Notes: generated by a model not told the origin, from the letters alone. Shown: positions 1-8,022, counted from the stretch's first letter. The stretch is 42,368 bases of DNA from Methylomonas sp. (GCA_026989395.1 JALSJK010000159.1:1-42368); one strand, 5' to 3'. Made by a program: numbers and translations.

Positions 1-54
1 ATGCAACACTTCAAGGTGTTTAATCTCGTCGTCTGATAGGTGGTAATCATTCAT
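1..54 (-). CDS. Partial transposase N-terminus (IS630-like), cut by window edge
   Basis: An open frame starts with ATG at 54-52 and runs off the left edge, giving MNDYHLSDDEIKHLEVLH. This resembles the short N-terminal helix before the helix-turn-helix of IS630-family transposases, but 18 residues are not enough for a firm call. Support comes from context: the sequence just upstream of the start (about 94-125) matches the terminal repeat of two TA-flanked MITE-like elements elsewhere in the window. It could instead be the start of an unrelated DNA-binding protein. Confidence 0.35.
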   Translation of the reverse strand, partial: MNDYHLSDDEIKHLEVLH

Positions 55-125
55 GTCGCTATTATATTCGCAATCAATGTAATGCGCCAGCTAGTTAATG
101 TGCATTCTTAATCGCGAATAGTATA
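1..125 (-). mobile_element. End of an IS630/Tc1-like insertion element (truncated by window)
   Basis: Read inward from the right end, the sequence begins TATACTATTCGCGATTAAGA and continues ATGCAC. The ends of the two MITE-like repeats at 20644-20747 and 32984-33087 begin TATACTGTTTACG and continue through AAAAATGCAC. Most of the first 26 positions agree, and both end in TA, the usual IS630/Tc1 target duplication. The partial reading frame at 1-54 lies where the transposase start would be. The element stops 15 bp short of the queA stop codon, so it inserted just behind queA. The other end lies outside the window. Confidence 0.4.
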
Positions 126-140
126 TAATTCAAAATCCGG

Positions 141-1190
141 CTATTTTCCCATATTGTCAGGTGAATCTGTACCGGTTAACAACATGGCATCTCCATAACT
201 GAAAAACCGGTACTGTTTGTCAATCGCATGCTGATAAGCCTGCATGATTCGATCATACCCGGCAAAAGCTGAAACCAGCATCAGTAGTGTTGATTCTGGA
301 AGATGAAAATTGGTTAACAAGGCATCAACCGATTTAAACTGATAACCAGGGGTAATGAACAAATCGGTGTCCCCAAAACCGGGTTTCAATACCCCCGAAA
401 CTGAAGCAGATTCCAATGCCCGAACAGATGTCGTACCGATTGCAATGACTCGCCCTCCATTTTGTCTGGTTTGTTGTATATGCGAGACTACTTCATCATT
501 AACCTGGAAATATTCCTTGTGCATAACATGCTCCTCCAGATTATCCACCCGAACTGGCTGAAAAGTTCCGCTGCCTACATGAAGCGTAACAAATACACGC
601 TTGACGCCTTTATCGGTAATTTGTTTTAAAATTTCCTTACTGAAATGCAATCCAGCAGTTGGGGCAGCAACAGCACCGGCTTGATCAGCAAACACAGTTT
701 GATAGCGTTCCCGGTCGTATAAATCATCTTCCCTTTCGATATAGGACGGCAGCGGAATATGTCCAATACGCTGTAAAATGTCATGAATTTTATTATTTCC
801 TGAAAATTCCAGTTCAAATAAGTCATCAACTCTACCAAGCACCTTGCAGCTAAAATCTTCGTCTAAATGAATAACTGTCCCAGCTTTTGGGGACTTACTG
901 GCTTTGGTATGTGCAACAGCAACAAAGTCATCAATGACGCGCTCGATCAGGATTTCAACTTTGCCACCCGTTTGCTTGTGGCCAAATAATCGGGCCGGAA
1001 TGACTTTGGTATTATTAAAAACCAGCAAATCATTTTCGTTGATATGATCGACAAAATCAGAAAACCTTCTGTCTCTAAGCTTGTTTTCGACGCAATCAAC
1101 CACCAGCATTCGACTACCATCCCTTTTGTCCAATGGCTTCTGCGCAATTAAAGATTCAGGCAAATCGTAGTGGAAGTCACTTTTGTTCAT
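141..1190 (-). CDS. queA: S-adenosylmethionine:tRNA ribosyltransferase-isomerase QueA
   Basis: QueA transfers and isomerises the ribosyl part of SAM onto 7-aminomethyl-7-deazaguanine at the wobble position of GUN-anticodon tRNAs, giving epoxyqueuosine. At 349 residues it has the usual family length. Recognisable family stretches are the start FHYDLPESLIAQ, LLVFNNTKVIPARL, the AGAVAAPTAGLHFS block and VGSGTFQPV, ending with LLTNFHLPESTLLMLVSAFAG. I chose ATG at 1190 (MNKSDFHYDLP) over a GTG two codons upstream because family members begin close to FxYxLP. It is cytoplasmic and transcribed divergently from the tRNA-Leu gene. The usual partner tgt is not in the window. The gene is followed within 15 bp by an insertion-element end. 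Confidence 0.96.
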   Translation of the reverse strand: MNKSDFHYDLPESLIAQKPLDKRDGSRMLVVDCVENKLRDRRFSDFVDHINENDLLVFNNTKVIPARLFGHKQTGGKVEILIERVIDDFVAVAHTKASKSPKAGTVIHLDEDFSCKVLGRVDDLFELEFSGNNKIHDILQRIGHIPLPSYIEREDDLYDRERYQTVFADQAGAVAAPTAGLHFSKEILKQITDKGVKRVFVTLHVGSGTFQPVRVDNLEEHVMHKEYFQVNDEVVSHIQQTRQNGGRVIAIGTTSVRALESASVSGVLKPGFGDTDLFITPGYQFKSVDALLTNFHLPESTLLMLVSAFAGYDRIMQAYQHAIDKQYRFFSYGDAMLLTGTDSPDNMGK

Positions 1191-1242
1191 CGTCACAAAT
1201 AAAAACAGGACCGGTTTAAGGCAAAAATAAACCCAAAATGGG

Positions 1243-1272
1243 TTGGCAATAAAATAGGAATTTAATTATACT
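1243..1272 (+). promoter_or_regulatory. Predicted sigma-70 promoter of tRNA-Leu
   Basis: TTGGCA (1243-1248), an 18-bp spacer and TATACT (1267-1272) form a good housekeeping promoter ending 11 bp before the mature tRNA 5' end. This is a visual match only. Confidence 0.6.
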
Positions 1273-1283
1273 ATACGGCTATT

Positions 1284-1370
1284 GCCGGGGTGGCGAAACT
1301 GGTAGACGCGCTGGATTCAAAATCCAGTGGTGGCAACACCGTGTCGGTTCGATTCCGACCCTCGGTACCA
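1284..1370 (+). tRNA. tRNA-Leu (anticodon CAA)
   Basis: An 87-nt class II tRNA with a long variable arm. The anticodon arm is CTGGA-TTCAAAA-TCCAG, giving CAA, which reads UUG leucine codons. The D-arm contains GGTAGAC, the T-arm has GGTTCGATTCC, and the acceptor stem GCCGGGG pairs with CCTCGGT (two G-U pairs), followed by an encoded ACCA end. A promoter precedes it and a strong terminator follows, so it is a single-gene unit. Confidence 0.95.
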
Positions 1371-1401
1371 TGAATTCTTACGGAGAAATCCGAAAAAGAT
1401 T

Positions 1402-1434
1402 AAAAGCCCATATAAGATCTATATGGGCTTTTTT
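1402..1434 (+). terminator. Rho-independent terminator after tRNA-Leu
   Basis: AAAAGCCCATATA (1402-1414), loop AGATC, and TATATGGGCTTTT, followed by more T. This is a 13-bp perfect stem with a T tract, 32 bp after the tRNA 3' end. Confidence 0.88.
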
Positions 1435-2068
1435 ATATCCGACATTATAGAGTACGGCCACACCATCAAAACACCGACTAAAAATTTTGCTTTCAGCAAC
1501 GATTGATTCAGTCTTGCTTGTTTAATGTGTTCAACCCCCAAAAAACCCTAATAAACATTTCACACTGTTAAACAAAATCTTCAGTATCTAAAACCCGGTT
1601 GTCGATAACATTTCATGGCTACCATTTCCTGAAGCACACTTTTTCGGATAACAATGCATCACTAGCAAACGATCGTTAGGAGAACTTGAGTACCTCCCGA
1701 AGTGAGTTAACAATACAATTTCTGCCAACAAATTACAATTTTCCAACAAACGGGCTTACCGTGTTACAAGCATCCATTGAAATATCTATTTAAGTAAATA
1801 CCAAGAAAAAAGCCGGTAAAAAATTACAAATAAATATGTTTATCCACATTGACATTTAAAAAAACACCCTAACTTCCTAACCGGTAAACTATTTTTTAAA
1901 ACTTCCTAACAGACACATAACCAATTGATTTAAAATAGTTTATAAAAAAAGTGTGAAATATTACCGTTTTAAGACAACACTCGAAATAACTAGCCTTCAG
2001 CCTGTTTTTTTCAAGTTACCCACAGGATTATCCACAGGAATTGTGGACAAATAAAATCTCGAACGAAG
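1435..2068. other. Gene-free AT-rich region with a cluster of DnaA-box-like motifs
   Basis: There is no plausible gene in about 630 bp. TTATCCACA, the consensus 9-mer DnaA box, occurs at 1840-1848 and 2028-2036. A one-mismatch copy, TTACCCACA, is at 2016-2024, and a reverse-strand copy (TTGTCCACA) is at 2042-2050. Three of the four lie within 35 bp. The AT-rich part between them (about 1780-2000) carries a short direct repeat AACTTCCTAAC (two copies near 1870 and 1899) and two similar CCGGTAAA segments. This architecture fits an origin, a DnaA-titration or reactivation site, or a DnaA-regulated promoter for the gene starting at 2078. The flanking genes are not ones normally next to a gammaproteobacterial oriC, so function is left open. 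Confidence 0.5.
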
Positions 2069-2077
2069 TTGACAACC

Positions 2078-2506
2078 ATGCACAAAAAAGTGAGTATTTT
2101 TCTTGATTATTTTGCGTCCAGTAAAAAATGCGCTGCTGCAATTAATCTGGTCATTGCTGCCATTGTCATCACACCACTTTGTGGACTGCTATTCCAATGT
2201 GGATGTAATTGGCCCTGGAATGGCTTAAATGATTTCTGTAATTACTATCATCCCGAAGCAATTCATAAATGCCCCTGGTGCTCATCACTGGTGAGTGGAT
2301 TATTTTCATGCAGCATCAGTATTCTGGCGGGTATTTGGGTATCCATTTCAGATTTTCCAAGTACTACTGGAAAAACATTGATATCCCGATTATTTTCTGG
2401 GTTTTTCGCATTTTTAATAATGGCTGCCCTTACCGCCATCATTGCCGCTTATTTACAAGACTACCCCGAAGGAATTGGCGGGTTAGTAGTAAACAATTTG
2501 GCATGA
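2078..2506 (+). CDS. Small membrane protein of unknown function, Cys-rich loop
   Basis: I do not recognise this 142-residue protein. Hydrophobic segments at roughly residues 20-40, 72-90 and 108-130 suggest three membrane spans. Between the first two lies a loop with five cysteines: CGCNWPW, DFCNYY and HKCPWCSS. The CPWC pair could be redox active or bind metal, but nothing proves it. I chose ATG 2078 with GAAG nine bases upstream; a TTG at 2069 would add three residues. The gene is alone on its strand, convergent with the sterol operon, and three DnaA-box-like sequences lie 28-62 bp before its start, so DnaA could influence its transcription (inference). Confidence 0.7.
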   Translation: MHKKVSIFLDYFASSKKCAAAINLVIAAIVITPLCGLLFQCGCNWPWNGLNDFCNYYHPEAIHKCPWCSSLVSGLFSCSISILAGIWVSISDFPSTTGKTLISRLFSGFFAFLIMAALTAIIAAYLQDYPEGIGGLVVNNLA

Positions 2507-2526
2507 TTTCTGATTTATTCAGAAAT
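2506..2526. terminator. Hairpin between convergent genes
   Basis: ATTTCTGA (2506-2513), loop TTTAT, TCAGAAAT (2519-2526): a perfect 8-bp, AT-rich stem starting at the stop codon of the upstream gene. There is no T tract, so termination is likely weak. Confidence 0.35.
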
Positions 2527-2580
2527 AATCCTTATAAAAAAGAGCTAATACTGTTTATCAATACGGCTAAACTAACCTTA

Positions 2581-4083
2581 TTATGTTCTCGCCGCTCTCG
2601 AAACTTTATCGAAAGGTTCGGGAAATGCCATAACGGCATTGGTTTCTTGCCGTAACTTGTCCAGCAAAGTGTGATCAAACATTTGCCTAAGCTCTTCTCT
2701 GGTCTGATAGGTATCGGCATACAGTGCCTGAAAACCACCTAAATCCCTGACAAATTTTTCCAGCTTCCTTGTCGTGGTTTTTGCCTGATAATTCTCTACC
2801 CTCGGTTCGCCATAAATACCAATATCAACAAACATTTGCTCATCTTTTGTTGGATTGACCATGCCCCGGACGGGCGTTTCAAAAACTTTCATCGGACAAA
2901 GCCATAAGGGATAATAATCAACATCTTTGTGGAAAGTTTCTAAAGATTGACCCAGACTACTGATTGGCACCAGAAAATCCTGGTCCATGTGGTAAGTGTC
3001 ATAAAGCTCATGGATTGCTTCGGTTTCTGAAAGCTTGAGCAGAGAAATATCCGGCGGCGACATCCAGCCCAACAAATACCGAAACCAGGGCTGATTGCCA
3101 AATGGAATAATCTGTTCCATTTCCCAGAAAAAAGAACGGGTATGACGATGATAATAATGACGCAACGGTATCCATTCTTCATCTGGTACATTTTTTACAA
3201 GAAACGATCTGACATGTTCATAAAACCAAGGTTTCCAGAAATGATTAATGGCATTTTCATGTTTCCAAGCTGATACGGAGTCAGAAAAATGCCCCAACAT
3301 CAAAACCCCTTCCTGTTCGGAAAACAATAACCCTTCAACAAAATCATAAGCCCTTCTGAAAGGTTTGTTGGTTTCATCAGTAAAACGCTGGATAAATTCA
3401 TCTCTTGATTTGAATGGCAAATAAGTCAAATGTACATATTTATTAGCAGGAATAATAGCCAGTTCTGCACAAACCAAAAACCCCAGAGAACCATAAGACC
3501 AGGGAATGGCATAAAAAATTTCTGCATTTTCATCTGGCGAACATTTCACTAATTCACCATCCGCAGTAACAATTTCAAAGCTTTTACAGATATGCTGAAA
3601 TAAGCCATATTTATGAGAACTTGATTCGATGCCAAAACCATTCACCAGACCACCAACAGTCAGCGCATCCAGTTCCGGTACCACGGCCAGCGTCCAACCC
3701 AAAGGATTCAATGCGGCAGTAATCTGTCCCATATTGACCATCGGCTCAACGCGAACGGTGCGTTTGTCTTTATCAATTTCTAAAATATCCTGCAAATTGG
3801 TGTTGATTTGGTAATGTGTTTTTTTATAGTTTCCCTGCTTTAAAGACATTGCCTGCCAACCCGGTCTTGCCGTACACATCGGTACTTTTCCGCCGGTTTC
3901 TGTCATCCAGGCTTTAACTTGCTCCTGCACCTTGGCTACTTTTTCAGGATGCTTATCCGGTGCACTGTTTAACCAGAACACCAGACGATTTCTGGCACTC
4001 ATCCAGGCTTTGAAAATTAAAGATGCGGGTAAAATAAATACAACAACGAAAATTCCGCGGTATTTAATCAAAAAATCAAGCAT
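2581..4083 (-). CDS. Delta(24)-sterol reductase, DHCR24/seladin-1 family
   Basis: This FAD-dependent oxidoreductase is predicted to reduce the C-24 double bond of the sterol side chain. It has 500 residues; human DHCR24 has 516. The match to the animal enzyme (from memory) covers the whole length: an N-terminal membrane anchor (residues 10-25), the FAD-binding part with VRVEPMVNMGQITA, LTVGGLVNGFGIESSSHK and YGLFQHIC, then PLRHYYHRHTRSFFWE, PFGNQPWFRYLLGWM and the C-terminal YGEPRVENY and LYADTYQTREE. The ATG at 4083 is preceded by GGGAGA at good spacing. It is the last gene of the lysS-CYP51-NTF2-DHCR24 run, 12 bp after its neighbour. Type I methanotroph sterols have saturated side chains, which fits this role. 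Such high similarity to the eukaryotic enzyme is unusual for a bacterium. A general FAD-linked oxidase is the alternative, but the sequence is far too specific for that. Confidence 0.92.
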   Translation of the reverse strand: MLDFLIKYRGIFVVVFILPASLIFKAWMSARNRLVFWLNSAPDKHPEKVAKVQEQVKAWMTETGGKVPMCTARPGWQAMSLKQGNYKKTHYQINTNLQDILEIDKDKRTVRVEPMVNMGQITAALNPLGWTLAVVPELDALTVGGLVNGFGIESSSHKYGLFQHICKSFEIVTADGELVKCSPDENAEIFYAIPWSYGSLGFLVCAELAIIPANKYVHLTYLPFKSRDEFIQRFTDETNKPFRRAYDFVEGLLFSEQEGVLMLGHFSDSVSAWKHENAINHFWKPWFYEHVRSFLVKNVPDEEWIPLRHYYHRHTRSFFWEMEQIIPFGNQPWFRYLLGWMSPPDISLLKLSETEAIHELYDTYHMDQDFLVPISSLGQSLETFHKDVDYYPLWLCPMKVFETPVRGMVNPTKDEQMFVDIGIYGEPRVENYQAKTTTRKLEKFVRDLGGFQALYADTYQTREELRQMFDHTLLDKLRQETNAVMAFPEPFDKVSRAART

Positions 4084-4095
4084 CGGTTCTCCCTA

Positions 4096-4698
4096 TTATC
4101 GTCCTAACAGTGCGATGCGTACCATTGACAAGCCCCCTTTAATCCTTTTTAACAATCCTGGGTTTTCCCGAAGCCGTTCATGTCCCGGTAACAATTGACC
4201 TTTAGCCAAACGACTGATTTTCTTTTTCACTGCCGGATCCAGCTTGCCATCTGCCGCCAACTCAAACAACAGGGCTTTGACATTACCTAAATCAAAAAAA
4301 TCACGCTGCCAGTTCCATTTAAAATCACCAGCATAGCGGAACCAGGAACCGCCAATACCTTCCACTTCGTAATTGGTGCCATCTTCACGTTTTGCAGGAG
4401 CAACTTGTTTCCAAAAACCAATCACCTCGCCTTGCTTTTCGTCAATCAAAATCCGATGATAGGGGTAGCGCCACTCTTCAAAGCCTTCCATTTGCACACC
4501 TAATGCCCACTCTTCAATCTGCTTTCTGCCGCGAGCGACAAATTCTTCATTCGGCCCCATATTCCAGCGATATTCTGCATCATCGGTGTACATGGCACCC
4601 AGATATTTTGGCCAGTTGCCTTCTTTTTCAGCATTACGATTAGCGGCAAGCCAACGCTCTACCATTTCTTCCAGTTCGGCCCTCGGGTACTGTGCCAT
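4096..4698 (-). CDS. NTF2/SnoaL-fold protein in sterol cluster, function unknown
   Basis: A 200-residue protein. Residues 1-140 look like an NTF2/SnoaL-type alpha+beta cone: an N-terminal helix (ELEEMVERWLAANRNAEKEG), then MYTDDAEYRWNMGPNEEFVARG, a central VIGFWKQVAPA strand and the aromatic GGSWFRYAGDFKWNWQRDFFD strand. The last 60 residues form a basic, amphipathic extension (VKKKISRLAKG, LLKRIKGGLSMVRIALLGR) that could bind membrane. The fold includes ketosteroid isomerases, dehydratases and cyclases, but I cannot assign a catalytic set. It lies between CYP51 and DHCR24 with 12-bp gaps on both sides, so it is very likely a sterol-pathway component: isomerase, carrier or assembly factor (inference). 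GAGAG precedes the ATG. Confidence 0.8.
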   Translation of the reverse strand: MAQYPRAELEEMVERWLAANRNAEKEGNWPKYLGAMYTDDAEYRWNMGPNEEFVARGRKQIEEWALGVQMEGFEEWRYPYHRILIDEKQGEVIGFWKQVAPAKREDGTNYEVEGIGGSWFRYAGDFKWNWQRDFFDLGNVKALLFELAADGKLDPAVKKKISRLAKGQLLPGHERLRENPGLLKRIKGGLSMVRIALLGR

Positions 4699-4710
4699 AA
4701 GTCTCTCTTA

Positions 4711-6318
4711 TTATTTAGTTTCTATTTTTATTGCTTTTGTTGGACAGTATTTTTCTGCCATTTTTGCTTTTTGTAACAGCTCTTGTGGTGGATTTTCCTG
4801 TAACACTGTTAAAATCCCTTTATCATCCACCTGGAAAATTTCCGGCGCTTCAGTCATGCAGGTTGCATGCCCCTGACACAAGTCGTAATCCACTCTTACC
4901 TGAAAAGACTTAATTGTTTGTTCCGAAACTGGTTGCGTTTTTGCTTCTGACTGCTGGCTTGCTACTTTTTCAGCAGTAGCTTCTCTCTTCCGATACCGGA
5001 CCAAACACGGCTCTTTAGGTTGCACCACCATTTGCTCAAAATCATCCTGGTAAACCTCGGGTTGACTTACCAGTTCAAACGTATAATTTCTTAGCAAGAA
5101 ACTGAAAATAGCCTTGATTTGCAACATGGCAAAGGCATTACCGCTGCATTTATGACGGCCACCACCAAAAGCAATCCAGCTAAATGGAATCTTGTCCTCC
5201 TGGCGATCTGGATTGTAACGGTCTGGATCAAAAACTTCCGGATTTGGAAAAATTTCAGGAATTCGATGCGATACGCGTGGCGAGGTACAAACATATTTAC
5301 CCGCTTTAATCGTATAATCTTTAAACTTCAGATCTTTCATCACCTTTCTGATCAAAAATATCAGTGGTGGATGCAAACGCAGGGTTTCCTTGATGACATT
5401 TTCCAGTTTATTGGCTTGTCTGAGATCCTGAAACGTCACCTCACCATCTGCTCCAAACAAATCTTCCAGTTCTTCAATAACTGATTTTAATATATCTGGC
5501 CGCTTTGATAACTCGATCAGCACCCAAGAAGCCGTTCCGGCCGTGGTGTGATGACCGGCAAAAATTGCGCCGACCAACATGCCAGTAATTTCATGCGCAG
5601 AAAGACTGCTTCCGTCATCATAGCGCGCATCAATCAGCATCTGAAAAGCATCTTCACTTTTTTCAGATTTGTTGGCCCGCTTGGCAATAATTTCAGTGAC
5701 CAGTTCTTCAATCCTGACTCTGGCCCTATCTCTGCGGCGAAAAACCGGCAAAGGTAAGTACGGGAAAACAAATGCCAGTGGATTGATGCCTTTTTCCAGA
5801 TCATGATAAATTCTGGAAAACTCCTCGTTTAATTCATAGCGAAATTCATGCCCCAATAAACAGTGGCTGGAGGTATAAATCGTCAGCTGTTTCATAAACT
5901 CCAACAGATCAATCTCACCCACCTCGCCCCAATCTTTGGTCATTTCCTCAACTTCACCGGCAATCACTTGTGCATAGGTGCGCATCGGCTTGTCCCGCAA
6001 CACCGGCATCAACATTTTTAATTGCTGATCCTTTTTATGTTGCGGCGCATCAAAAACCACACCCTTGCCAAAAATTGGCGTCATGATTTTATAGGCTGCG
6101 CTTTGGTCTAATTGCTCATCCGGAGCACGAAAAAAAGCCTCATTGGCTTCAGGCCCGGTCATTAACACCATTTCCTGATGGAACATGCGAAACTCACCAA
6201 TTTCACCCAGTTTTTCACGAAGTTTCATCATATATTGAAATGGGTTTTTTCCGAATTGCAGCATATGGCCAAGCAATGGCAAAGCGCCAGGCATTTTAGG
6301 CGGGACTTTTTCTGTCAT
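4711..6318 (-). CDS. Sterol 14alpha-demethylase-ferredoxin fusion (CYP51FX type)
   Basis: CYP51 removes the 14alpha-methyl group of lanosterol-type sterols by three oxidations. This 535-residue protein is a fusion. The P450 domain (about 1-446) has the I-helix motif AGHHTTAG (254-261), ExxR as ETLR (311-314) and the haem loop FGGGRHKCSG with Cys391. A Ser/Gln/Thr-rich linker (447-471) leads to a C-terminal 3Fe-4S-type ferredoxin with CQGHATC (Cys481, Cys487) and Cys525 in KYCPTKAI. The same fusion is known from Methylococcus capsulatus; it supplies the P450 with its own electron carrier. There is no membrane anchor. The gene begins only 6 bp after the lysS stop with a weak ribosome site, so it is probably cotranscribed with and possibly coupled to lysS. 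NTF2-fold and DHCR24 genes follow. Confidence 0.95.
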   Translation of the reverse strand: MTEKVPPKMPGALPLLGHMLQFGKNPFQYMMKLREKLGEIGEFRMFHQEMVLMTGPEANEAFFRAPDEQLDQSAAYKIMTPIFGKGVVFDAPQHKKDQQLKMLMPVLRDKPMRTYAQVIAGEVEEMTKDWGEVGEIDLLEFMKQLTIYTSSHCLLGHEFRYELNEEFSRIYHDLEKGINPLAFVFPYLPLPVFRRRDRARVRIEELVTEIIAKRANKSEKSEDAFQMLIDARYDDGSSLSAHEITGMLVGAIFAGHHTTAGTASWVLIELSKRPDILKSVIEELEDLFGADGEVTFQDLRQANKLENVIKETLRLHPPLIFLIRKVMKDLKFKDYTIKAGKYVCTSPRVSHRIPEIFPNPEVFDPDRYNPDRQEDKIPFSWIAFGGGRHKCSGNAFAMLQIKAIFSFLLRNYTFELVSQPEVYQDDFEQMVVQPKEPCLVRYRKREATAEKVASQQSEAKTQPVSEQTIKSFQVRVDYDLCQGHATCMTEAPEIFQVDDKGILTVLQENPPQELLQKAKMAEKYCPTKAIKIETK

Positions 6319-6324
6319 CTTGTA

Positions 6325-7830
6325 TTAATTGTTTTTGTTTTGTGGCCGCATATGAGGAAATAATAATACATCCCTGATTGAAGGCGAATCAGTAAACAGC
6401 ATAACTAAGCGGTCAATACCAATCCCTTCGCCCGCAGTTGGCGGCATCCCATGTTCCAGGGCAACGATATAATCTGCATCATAATGCATGGCCTCATCAT
6501 CACCGGCTTCTTTTTCTTCAACTTGTTTTCTGAATCGCTCTGCCTGATCTTCAGCATCATTTAACTCAGTAAAACCATTGGCAATTTCCCGGCCACCAAC
6601 AAAAAACTCAAAACGATCGGTCACGTGTGGATCCTGGTCATTTCGTCTTGCCAATGGCGACACTTCGACAGGATAAGCAGTAATAAATGTTGGATTCATC
6701 AGCCGATTTTCGACAGTTTTTTCGAAAATCTCGATTTGCACCTTGCCCAATCCATAACTTTCCTTAATTGGGATTCCCAGTTTTTCCGCTACTTTCACAG
6801 CAGCATCCCGATTGTTTATATCAGCTTCAGTTAGGTTCTGATTAAAATGCAAAATGGATTCAACAACCGTCATTCTATCGAATGGCTTACCAAAATCATA
6901 AACTTCGCCTTGATAATTTAGCATCGTTGACCCGACCACTTCTTCAGCCAGACCACGCAGCATTTGTTCAGTTAAATCCATTAAATCATGATATTCCGCA
7001 TAAGCCTGATAAAATTCCAGCATGGTGAATTCCGGATTATGTCGCGTTGACAGGCCTTCATTTCGGAAGTTTCGGTTGATCTCATATACTCTTTCAAAAC
7101 CGCCAACAACCAGCCTTTTTAAATACAATTCCGGGGCGATTCGCAAATACAACCCCATATCCAGAGCGTTATGATGAGTGGTAAAAGGTCTAGCTGTAGC
7201 ACCGCCTGGAATCACCTGCATCATGGGCGTTTCTACTTCCATAAACTGGCGCTGATCCAAAAACCGGCGAATAAAACTGACAATTTTTGAACGAATCACA
7301 AAAGTGTTTCTTGATTCGTCGCTCATAATCAAATCAAGATATCGCTGCCGATATTTGATTTCCTGATCGGCAATGCCATGAAATTTTTCCGGCAATGGCC
7401 GCAGTGCCTTAGTCAACAGGCGAATATCATCCACCTTGACACTTAACTCACCCACTTTGGTTTTAAATAAAGTCCCTTCGGCACCGATAATATCGCCAAT
7501 ATCCCATTTTTTAAATTGTTCGTTATAAAACCCTTCAGGCAAGGTATCACGTGTGACATAAAGCTGAATTTTTCCCGCCATATCCTGAATGTGACAAAAA
7601 CTGGCTTTACCCATGATTCGACGAGTCATCATGCGACCGGCAATTTTTACCCGAACTGGCTCAGCCTCTAGCTCTTCCTTGGTTTTTTCACCATATTCAG
7701 CAATCAATTCACCGGTTACCACATTGCGTCGAAAATCGGTCGGGAAAGCCACACCTTCTTCTCTCAGGTTTTTTAATTTTTCCCGTCGCTGCCTGATTTG
7801 TTCCTGTTCGTCCTGGTCAATTTCTGTCAT
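6325..7830 (-). CDS. lysS: Lysyl-tRNA synthetase, class II
   Basis: Charges tRNA-Lys in the cytoplasm. The 501 residues match the class II enzyme: an N-terminal OB-fold anticodon domain (about 60-160, with [18 protein letters not shown]), class II motif 1 around [17 protein letters not shown], motif 2 [18 protein letters not shown], and motif 3 [21 protein letters not shown] near the C-terminus. It follows prfB in the order known from E. coli but with a 256-bp gap that contains a large inverted repeat. Three sterol genes sit immediately downstream with no obvious terminator between, an unusual association. The ribosome site before ATG 7830 is weak. Confidence 0.97.
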   Translation of the reverse strand: MTEIDQDEQEQIRQRREKLKNLREEGVAFPTDFRRNVVTGELIAEYGEKTKEELEAEPVRVKIAGRMMTRRIMGKASFCHIQDMAGKIQLYVTRDTLPEGFYNEQFKKWDIGDIIGAEGTLFKTKVGELSVKVDDIRLLTKALRPLPEKFHGIADQEIKYRQRYLDLIMSDESRNTFVIRSKIVSFIRRFLDQRQFMEVETPMMQVIPGGATARPFTTHHNALDMGLYLRIAPELYLKRLVVGGFERVYEINRNFRNEGLSTRHNPEFTMLEFYQAYAEYHDLMDLTEQMLRGLAEEVVGSTMLNYQGEVYDFGKPFDRMTVVESILHFNQNLTEADINNRDAAVKVAEKLGIPIKESYGLGKVQIEIFEKTVENRLMNPTFITAYPVEVSPLARRNDQDPHVTDRFEFFVGGREIANGFTELNDAEDQAERFRKQVEEKEAGDDEAMHYDADYIVALEHGMPPTAGEGIGIDRLVMLFTDSPSIRDVLLFPHMRPQNKNN

Positions 7831-7944
7831 GTTTTTTGTACTTTAATTTTCTATTTTGATTTTAAGTTGAGGAATGAAGAACTTTTAATTTTTTCTCCTA
7901 ATCCAACCCTCTCACTGCAATCAATTTAAGAGCATTTGTAATTT

Positions 7945-8022
7945 TGTAGGTTGGGTTAGCGGTAGCGTAACCCGACAAAATCTAAAAAATGTCGGGTTAC
8001 GCTACCGCTAACCCAACCTACA
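7945..8022. repeat. 33-bp perfect inverted repeat (REP/MITE-like)
   Basis: TGTAGGTTGGGTTAGCGGTA... (7945-7977) is repeated exactly inverted at 7990-8022, with an A-rich 12-nt loop. The sequence type (GGTTGGGTTAGCG / CGTAACCCGACA) is one I recall as a common dispersed repeat in many proteobacteria and cyanobacteria. It lies between prfB and lysS, so in RNA it would form a very stable hairpin that could terminate, attenuate or protect the transcript. Confidence 0.85.
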
